Below are positions 58,801 to 64,000 of a stretch of DNA of 64,000 nt, one piece after another; positions within the stretch are counted from its first letter, which is position 1, and the number at the start of each line of letters is the position of its first letter. The translations under genes were made by a program, and so were the position numbers. Under the pieces are notes generated by a model. The model was given only the letters and a program-made list of their open reading frames with translations, searched no databases and was not told the DNA's origin. This stretch comes from an uncultured Lachnospiraceae bacterium (GTDB lineage: Bacteria; Bacillota; Clostridia; Lachnospirales; Lachnospiraceae), in NCBI GenBank assembly GCA_905209075.1, contig CAJLRL010000006.1, positions 44,368 to 108,367 on the forward strand. Reading direction: 5' to 3'.

Positions 58801-61800
58801 ATGAGTGATTGGTCAGAAATACTGGACATTCCTGTTGGAATGGCGGTGCTTGATATAATAGAAGATAAGGCACACTTTAATACTGTAAATGAAGAATTTT
58901 GCAGGTTTACAGGATACACAGGCAGCCGGCTTTTACAGATGGAAGTCGGAAAAATGATTTTTGCTGATGATCAGGTCAGATATTCAAATGCGTTGTGTAC
59001 GGCTTTAAAAGGGCAGGAGAATGCAGAATGTGAAGTAAGGATCTACACAAGCAATGATATCTACAAATGGGTGACGATAAGATTTGCAGGACATTTTATA
59101 AAAAATACACGATCACGCATATTGATGATCGCCATTGATACAGATGACAGGAAACAGCTTGAACTACAGCTTGAACTGCTGAATCATCAATACGAGGTTA
59201 TGGAGCAGGTCTCAGATGAGATACCATTTGATTATGACATAGAAAGCAACAAGCTTCTGCGTTCATACAGGATAATGCAGATGAGAGGCGAAAAAGAATG
59301 CTCAGATGAATATTATGATTTTGATGAAGAGGTAAAAAACTTTCATCCACTCGACAGGGAAATTTTTGTAAGTGCAATGAAAGAGGCGGTAAACCAGAAA
59401 ATCACAGCTTCCGTCGAAGTAAGATATAATATGGCAAAACACGGGCTGCCACCACATTATGTATGGCTTCGGATCCTATATAAAAGTATAGTAAACAGTA
59501 AAGGAAAAATTGCTCGCATAATAGGGCGCAGCCACAATGTTGAGAGAGATATGATGCTTCAGGATCGTGTCAGGCGTGATCCGCTCACAAAGCTCCTTAA
59601 TAAGGTGGAGGTTCAGATAGAAGTTGATAAGACTCTGGAAAAATATCCAAACGATACGCATGTTATGTTTGTGATAGATATCGACAATTTTAAAAGTATA
59701 AACGATACATTTGGACATACATTCGGGGATACTGTTATATCAGATGTCGCAGGCGGCATAAGATCACAGTTCAGAGGAAATGATATAATAGGACGTGTCG
59801 GTGGTGATGAGTTTTTAGTATTCATGAAAAAAGTAGATGCACAGAAGGCGGCTATAAAGGCAAGGAATCTGTGCAATGCACTTGCAAAGGAATATAGCGG
59901 TGATGATGTTGTAAGATGCATAACGACAAGCATAGGTCTTGCGGTATCAGGAATTGATGGTGATACATATGAGGAACTTTTTGAAAAGGCTGACCATGCA
60001 ATGTACCGTGCAAAAAAATCGGGAAAAAATGGCTTCAGGGTTGCTGAGGAAGAAGATGTAGGACCGCTTGAAAGAAGTGAGCATGTAGCTGAAAACAGGG
60101 GACAACTTGAGGGCAGGGACAGGGATTTTCTTGCTTTTGCCATAAATATCCTGTCACATGCGCGCAATATAGATGGTTCGCTGAATCTGCTGCTTGAACA
60201 GATGCTTTCTAAATATAGGCTGGATGAGATTACGGTATGCGAGGAGATGGCTGACGGCAAAAATTTCCTTCTTACAAACTCCTCCGGAGAAATAGAGTTC
60301 TTTTCAAAGATGGTTTTTCCGGCTCAGGGATTAAAGGATAAGCTTAACTACACGGACAACATAAAACAGTTTGATGGCAGATATCTGTATGGATGGCAGA
60401 GTGTATCGGCAAAACAGGGAGTTAAAATCCCGGCAGAATATATAGACAGGGCAAATATTCTGATCGGTAAGTTTGAAACATCTAACGGAAGATGTGGAAT
60501 GTGTTGTTTTTATGCATTTGATAAGAAAAGAAAATGGTCTGAAAATGAACTCAATATTTTAGGGGAACTGACAAGGATAATAGGTGTGTTTGTTTCTCTT
60601 AGGACCAGGATCGATGAGAGCAATACACTTCTTAGAAATGTCCAGAACAGGGATATTCTTACAGGACTTTTAAATCTTGACCCGTTTAAAAGTGAGTATA
60701 ACAAGGCACTTGAGGAATATAAGGGAAAAAGTATGATGTGCCTTGTATATTTTGACCTTAATAATTTTGGATATATTAATGAAAATTACGGATACCAGAT
60801 AGGCGATAAAGTTTTAAAATATCTGGCACATGATATAAATGAGACTGATGGGGCAATAATTGCATGCAGGCTTTATTCAGACTTTTTTATTCTTCTGGTG
60901 AGAGGAAAAAGCAAAGAGACAATAAAAGAATCAGTGCTAAGCAGGCAGAAACATTTTGTAAATCTGCATAATCATCAGTATCCAAGCTGTGGGATCGGGA
61001 TAACGTCAGGAATGTATTTTATAGAAGAGGAAAATACTGATCCGGACGTTGCAATTGAAAATGCAAATCTTGCATGGAAGAAGGCAAAAAGGAGCAGAGG
61101 CGGTAAATACAGAGTTTTCGGGAACCGTCTCCGTGAAGAAAGAAGTGAAGAGCAGCATATAGTAGGGGAATTTTATGAAGCTTTGTACAGAGGCGATTTC
61201 CTTATGTATCTGCAGCCGAAATTTAATATCATAACAGGTGAGGTGTATGGCGCAGAGGCACTTGCAAGGTGGAAAAAACCAAATGGTTCGGTCATACCAC
61301 CGGTGAAGTTTATTGATTCGCTTGAGAGGATAGGTTACATAACAGAGCTTGATTTTTATATATTTGAGCAGCTTCTTAAAACATTTACAAAATGGAAACA
61401 GCAGCATAAACGTGATATGGTAATATCTGTTAATTTTTCAGGAAAGCATTTTGAACTTGAAGGAAAGGAATTTGTGCGCAGGATCAATTCAATAATGAAT
61501 AAGTATCCTGTAAAACCATCACAGATAGAGATTGAAATTACCGAAAGCATAATGATCAAAAACCATGATGCCTTATCCAGCACATTAAATAAGCTTCGGA
61601 GCATGGGATTCAGGGTTGCAATAGATGATTTTGGAACAGGATATTCTTCATTATCGGTTCTTACAAATATTCCAGCAGATGTGATAAAAATAGACAAAAG
61701 CTTTCTGGAGAAGGAAATGTCAGAACAAAATGCCGATATCCTTAAATGTATCGGTGAGCTTGTAAAGATTTCCGGAAGGGAGATTATTTTTGAAGGAGTG

Positions 61801-61911
61801 GAAACTGTAGAACAGGAACGATTTCTAAAAGAATGCGGATTTGAGTATGCCCAGGGTTATTTATGCAACAGACCGCTTACAGTATCTGAATTTGAAAAAA
61901 TGTATTTATGA
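58801..61911 (+). CDS. Hybrid c-di-GMP protein: PAS-PAS-GGDEF-GAF-like-GGDEF(degenerate)-EAL
   Basis: The 1036-residue protein begins with a PAS domain (about 1-115), a second PAS-like domain (125-250), then a GGDEF with intact signature RVGGDEF (about 331), a GAF-like region (450-600), a second GGDEF in which the signature reads RLYSDFF (about 690), and an EAL domain (785-1036) with EALARW (about 817), EITES, DDFGTGYSS, KIDKS and EGVET. It may make and break c-di-GMP, the second GGDEF serving as sensor. No signal peptide; a soluble sensor. GGGG upstream of the ATG gives weak ribosome binding (GGGGTTTTAAA). Confidence 0.92.
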   Translation: MSDWSEILDIPVGMAVLDIIEDKAHFNTVNEEFCRFTGYTGSRLLQMEVGKMIFADDQVRYSNALCTALKGQENAECEVRIYTSNDIYKWVTIRFAGHFIKNTRSRILMIAIDTDDRKQLELQLELLNHQYEVMEQVSDEIPFDYDIESNKLLRSYRIMQMRGEKECSDEYYDFDEEVKNFHPLDREIFVSAMKEAVNQKITASVEVRYNMAKHGLPPHYVWLRILYKSIVNSKGKIARIIGRSHNVERDMMLQDRVRRDPLTKLLNKVEVQIEVDKTLEKYPNDTHVMFVIDIDNFKSINDTFGHTFGDTVISDVAGGIRSQFRGNDIIGRVGGDEFLVFMKKVDAQKAAIKARNLCNALAKEYSGDDVVRCITTSIGLAVSGIDGDTYEELFEKADHAMYRAKKSGKNGFRVAEEEDVGPLERSEHVAENRGQLEGRDRDFLAFAINILSHARNIDGSLNLLLEQMLSKYRLDEITVCEEMADGKNFLLTNSSGEIEFFSKMVFPAQGLKDKLNYTDNIKQFDGRYLYGWQSVSAKQGVKIPAEYIDRANILIGKFETSNGRCGMCCFYAFDKKRKWSENELNILGELTRIIGVFVSLRTRIDESNTLLRNVQNRDILTGLLNLDPFKSEYNKALEEYKGKSMMCLVYFDLNNFGYINENYGYQIGDKVLKYLAHDINETDGAIIACRLYSDFFILLVRGKSKETIKESVLSRQKHFVNLHNHQYPSCGIGITSGMYFIEEENTDPDVAIENANLAWKKAKRSRGGKYRVFGNRLREERSEEQHIVGEFYEALYRGDFLMYLQPKFNIITGEVYGAEALARWKKPNGSVIPPVKFIDSLERIGYITELDFYIFEQLLKTFTKWKQQHKRDMVISVNFSGKHFELEGKEFVRRINSIMNKYPVKPSQIEIEITESIMIKNHDALSSTLNKLRSMGFRVAIDDFGTGYSSLSVLTNIPADVIKIDKSFLEKEMSEQNADILKCIGELVKISGREIIFEGVETVEQERFLKECGFEYAQGYLCNRPLTVSEFEKMYL

Positions 61912-61936
61912 GAAATAAGTGTAAATTTACCAAATG

Positions 61937-61968
61937 TACTTCCAAAAAAACTTGATTTTTTGGAAGTA
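61937..61968. promoter_or_regulatory. Perfect 13-bp palindrome between the GGDEF/EAL gene and nifJ
   Basis: TACTTCCAAAAAA (61937-61949) pairs with TTTTTTGGAAGTA (61956-61968). Symmetric A/T runs make it a terminator candidate for the GGDEF/EAL gene, and it overlaps the -35 (TTGATT, 61952-61957) of a promoter with TATTAT at 61974-61979 that could drive nifJ, so it may also be an operator. Confidence 0.6.
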
Positions 61969-61979
61969 TCATATATTAT
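61952..61979 (+). promoter_or_regulatory. Candidate nifJ promoter
   Basis: TTGATT (61952-61957), 16 bases, TATTAT (61974-61979). Its -35 lies in the palindrome at 61937-61968. Confidence 0.55.
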
Positions 61980-62040
61980 TAAATTAGAGACATTCTGATT
62001 CATGTCTATAAATTGAACATTTAAAACAGGAGGAAATATC

Positions 62041-64000
62041 ATGTCTAGAGCAAAACAGTCAATGGATGGAAATACCGCTGCAGCTCATGTAGCATATGCC
62101 TACACAGAAGTAGCTGGAATCTATCCTATCACACCTTCTAGCCCAATGGCTGATACAGTTGATCAGTGGTCAGCAGCAGGACAGAAGAACATTTTCGGAA
62201 GCACTGTAAAAGTAGTTGAGATGGAGTCTGAGGCAGGTGCCGCTGGTACAGTTCACGGATCTCTTGCAGCCGGTGCACTTACTACAACATTTACAGCTTC
62301 ACAGGGACTTTTACTTATGATCCCTAATATGTACAAAATCGCAGGTGAGAACCTTCCTTGTGTATTTGACGTATCAGCACGTACAGTATCTTCACATGCA
62401 CTGAATATCTTCGGTGATCACAGTGATGTATATGCTTGTCGTCAGACTGGTTTCGCAATGCTTTGTGAGACAAATCCACAGGAGGTTATGGATCTTTCAC
62501 CAGTTGCACACTGTGCAGCACTTGAGGGAAAGGTTCCATTCATCAACTTTTTCGATGGATTCCGTACTTCTCATGAGATCCAGAAAATCGAGAAGTGGGA
62601 TTATGAAGATCTCAAAGATATGTGTCCAATGGATGCCGTTGCAGAGTTCAGAGCACATGCATTAAACCCAGAGCATCCAGCAGCTCGTGGATCACACGAG
62701 AACGGAGATATCTTCTTCCAGCATAGAGAGGCATGTAACAAGTTCTATGATGAACTTCCAGCAGTTGTTGAGAAGTACATGGACAAGGTTAATGCTAAGC
62801 TTGGTACAGATTACAAATTATTCAACTACTACGGAGCTCCAGATGCAGAGCGTGTGATCATCGCTATGGGTTCTATCAACGATGTAGCTGAGGAAGTAAT
62901 CGATTACTTAACAGCAAAGGGAGAGAAAGTCGGACTTGTTAAGGTACGTCTTTACCGTCCATGGTCTTCAGAGGCTCTTCTTAATGCTATTCCAAAGACC
63001 GCAAAGAAGATTGCTGTATTAGACCGTACAAAAGAGCCAGGATCACTTGGTGAGCCATTATACTTAGACGTTGCCACAACACTTCGTGAAGCAGGAATGA
63101 ACGATGTTGTATTAGTAGGCGGACGTTATGGATTAGGATCTAAGGATACACCACCTTCATCAGTATTTGCTGTATATACAGAACTTGAGAAGGATGCTCC
63201 TAAGCACAGATTTACAGTTGGAATCGTGGATGATGTTACAAATCTTTCACTTCCAGAGGTTAAGCCAGCTCCTATCACATCTGCACCTGGTACAAAAGAG
63301 TGCAAGTTCTGGGGTCTCGGCGGAGATGGTACTGTAGGTGCTAACAAGAACTCTACAAAGATCATCGGTGACCACACAGACAAATACATCCAGGCATACT
63401 TCCAGTATGACTCAAAGAAGACTGGTGGTGTTACAATTTCTCACTTGAGATTTGGTGACAACCCAATCAGAAGCCCATACTACATCAACCAGGCAGACTT
63501 CGTAGCATGCCACAACCCTGCATATGTTATCCAGGGCATGAAGATGGTTCAGGATGTTAAGCCGGGCGGAGTATTCATGATCAACTGCCAGTGGTCAGAT
63601 GAAGAGCTTGCTCATCACCTCAACGCTGACGCTAAGAAATATATCGCTGACAACAACATCCAGCTTTACACAATCAACGCTATCGACAAGGCTATCGAGA
63701 TCGGAATGGGTAAGAGAACTAACACAATTCTCCAGTCTGCATTCTTCAAGCTTGCTGACGTAATGCCTATCGATAAGGCTGTAGAGTACATGAAGGCTGC
63801 TGCTAAGAAGTCATACTCAAAGAAGGGTGACGCAGTAGTAGAGATGAACTACAAGGCTATCGATGCCGGTGTTGACGCTGTACATAAGGTAGAGGTTCCT
63901 GAGTCTTGGAAGAATCCAGAGGCAGATGCTCCTAAGGCAGAGCGCACAGGACGTCCAGAGGTTGTTAAGCTTGTTAACGAGCTTCTTGATCCAATCGCTA
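62041..64000 (+). CDS. nifJ: Pyruvate:ferredoxin (flavodoxin) oxidoreductase, 3' end outside the window
   Basis: PFOR cleaves pyruvate to acetyl-CoA and CO2 while reducing ferredoxin, the central fermentative step. The ORF is open from the ATG at 62041 (AGGAGG upstream) to the window end, 653 codons of an expected roughly 1170-1200. The start reads MSRAKQSMDGNTAAAHVAYA, with YPITPSSPMAD (pyruvate site), VEMESEAGAAGTVHG, the SARTVSSHALNIFGDHSD block and SLGEPLYLDV of domains I-III, and the CoA/domain III region FWGLGGDGTVGANKNS. Domain IV-VI with clusters and TPP are beyond the edge. Strong bias to ATC, AAG and GCT codons (unlike neighbours) suggests high expression. Confidence 0.95.
   Translation, partial: MSRAKQSMDGNTAAAHVAYAYTEVAGIYPITPSSPMADTVDQWSAAGQKNIFGSTVKVVEMESEAGAAGTVHGSLAAGALTTTFTASQGLLLMIPNMYKIAGENLPCVFDVSARTVSSHALNIFGDHSDVYACRQTGFAMLCETNPQEVMDLSPVAHCAALEGKVPFINFFDGFRTSHEIQKIEKWDYEDLKDMCPMDAVAEFRAHALNPEHPAARGSHENGDIFFQHREACNKFYDELPAVVEKYMDKVNAKLGTDYKLFNYYGAPDAERVIIAMGSINDVAEEVIDYLTAKGEKVGLVKVRLYRPWSSEALLNAIPKTAKKIAVLDRTKEPGSLGEPLYLDVATTLREAGMNDVVLVGGRYGLGSKDTPPSSVFAVYTELEKDAPKHRFTVGIVDDVTNLSLPEVKPAPITSAPGTKECKFWGLGGDGTVGANKNSTKIIGDHTDKYIQAYFQYDSKKTGGVTISHLRFGDNPIRSPYYINQADFVACHNPAYVIQGMKMVQDVKPGGVFMINCQWSDEELAHHLNADAKKYIADNNIQLYTINAIDKAIEIGMGKRTNTILQSAFFKLADVMPIDKAVEYMKAAAKKSYSKKGDAVVEMNYKAIDAGVDAVHKVEVPESWKNPEADAPKAERTGRPEVVKLVNELLDPIA

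Noticed and set aside
1..64000. CRISPR array, prophage, or insertion sequence
   Set aside because: No regularly spaced direct repeats, integrase, transposase or phage structural genes were seen.

Overview
The window reads as one contiguous piece of chromosome from a low-GC, anaerobic, endospore-forming and probably motile Firmicute. The family Lachnospiraceae fits best. Pointers are spoIVB, a Spo0A-type protein and sigH (sporulation), pyruvate:ferredoxin oxidoreductase and phosphate acetyltransferase (fermentation), class III fructose-1,6-bisphosphatase, QueH, DUF3793 and DUF5688 proteins, a PotC-PotD fusion, CheC/CheY/CheV (chemotaxis), and abundant ATA/AGA codons. Genus-level assignment is not possible from the sequence alone. 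There is no prophage, insertion sequence or CRISPR array.

Layout. 1-2.4 kb: spoIVB with a start codon buried in a terminator-like hairpin, then a DUF3793-flavodoxin pair behind a dyad-rich promoter. 2.4-10.2 kb (minus strand): a possible cAMP module (CHASE2 adenylate/guanylate cyclase plus a stand-alone cyclic-nucleotide-binding protein), a TIM-barrel isomerase-like protein and a 1422-residue 2-hydroxyacyl-CoA dehydratase activase fusion. 10.4-18 kb: a rhomboid pseudoprotease, a heterodimeric ABC exporter, copy A of a 136-bp palindromic element, a Spo0A-like protein with half a receiver domain, and glycogen synthase. 18-23.4 kb (minus): DUF5688 protein and a polyamine transport operon with its regulator. 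23.5-32.7 kb: tRNA-Thr, a GntR(YtrA)-ABC operon, HD protein, queH, metY, copy B of the 136-bp element, pta, a MATE pump and ispF.

32.7-36.7 kb: the conserved cluster cysS-mrnC-rlmB-sigH-mecA. 36.7-44 kb: cheC-cheY, a translationally coupled pair (cytosolic BMP/PnrA-like protein with a ParB-like N terminus, plus a metallophosphoesterase), a candidate small RNA, lysA, a lytic transglycosylase, a second tRNA-Thr and an XRE/S24-like regulator. 44-53.2 kb: a tightly packed series fbp-larB-membrane protein-response regulator-histidine kinase-lipoprotein, then cheV and an unusual acidic/basic membrane protein. 53.2-53.8 kb: a gene-poor stretch holding what looks like an fst/par-type type I toxin-antitoxin locus and a 24-codon ORF. 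53.8-64 kb: hisH-hisF-ung, a FliD-like fragment protein, an ABC-F ATPase, a GGDEF/EAL protein and the 5' two-thirds or so of nifJ, which runs off the window.

Signalling is the dominant theme: class III cyclase/cAMP-binding, c-di-GMP turnover, a two-component system, chemotaxis adaptors and sporulation regulators sit among housekeeping and fermentation genes. The items I judge most worth a second look are the fst-like toxin-antitoxin locus, the Spo0A protein lacking its phosphoacceptor Asp, the spoIVB start-codon hairpin overlapping a sigma-G-like -10, the BMP/ParB-like + phosphoesterase pair, and the 136-bp inverted-copy element. All promoter, terminator and RNA calls were made by eye.
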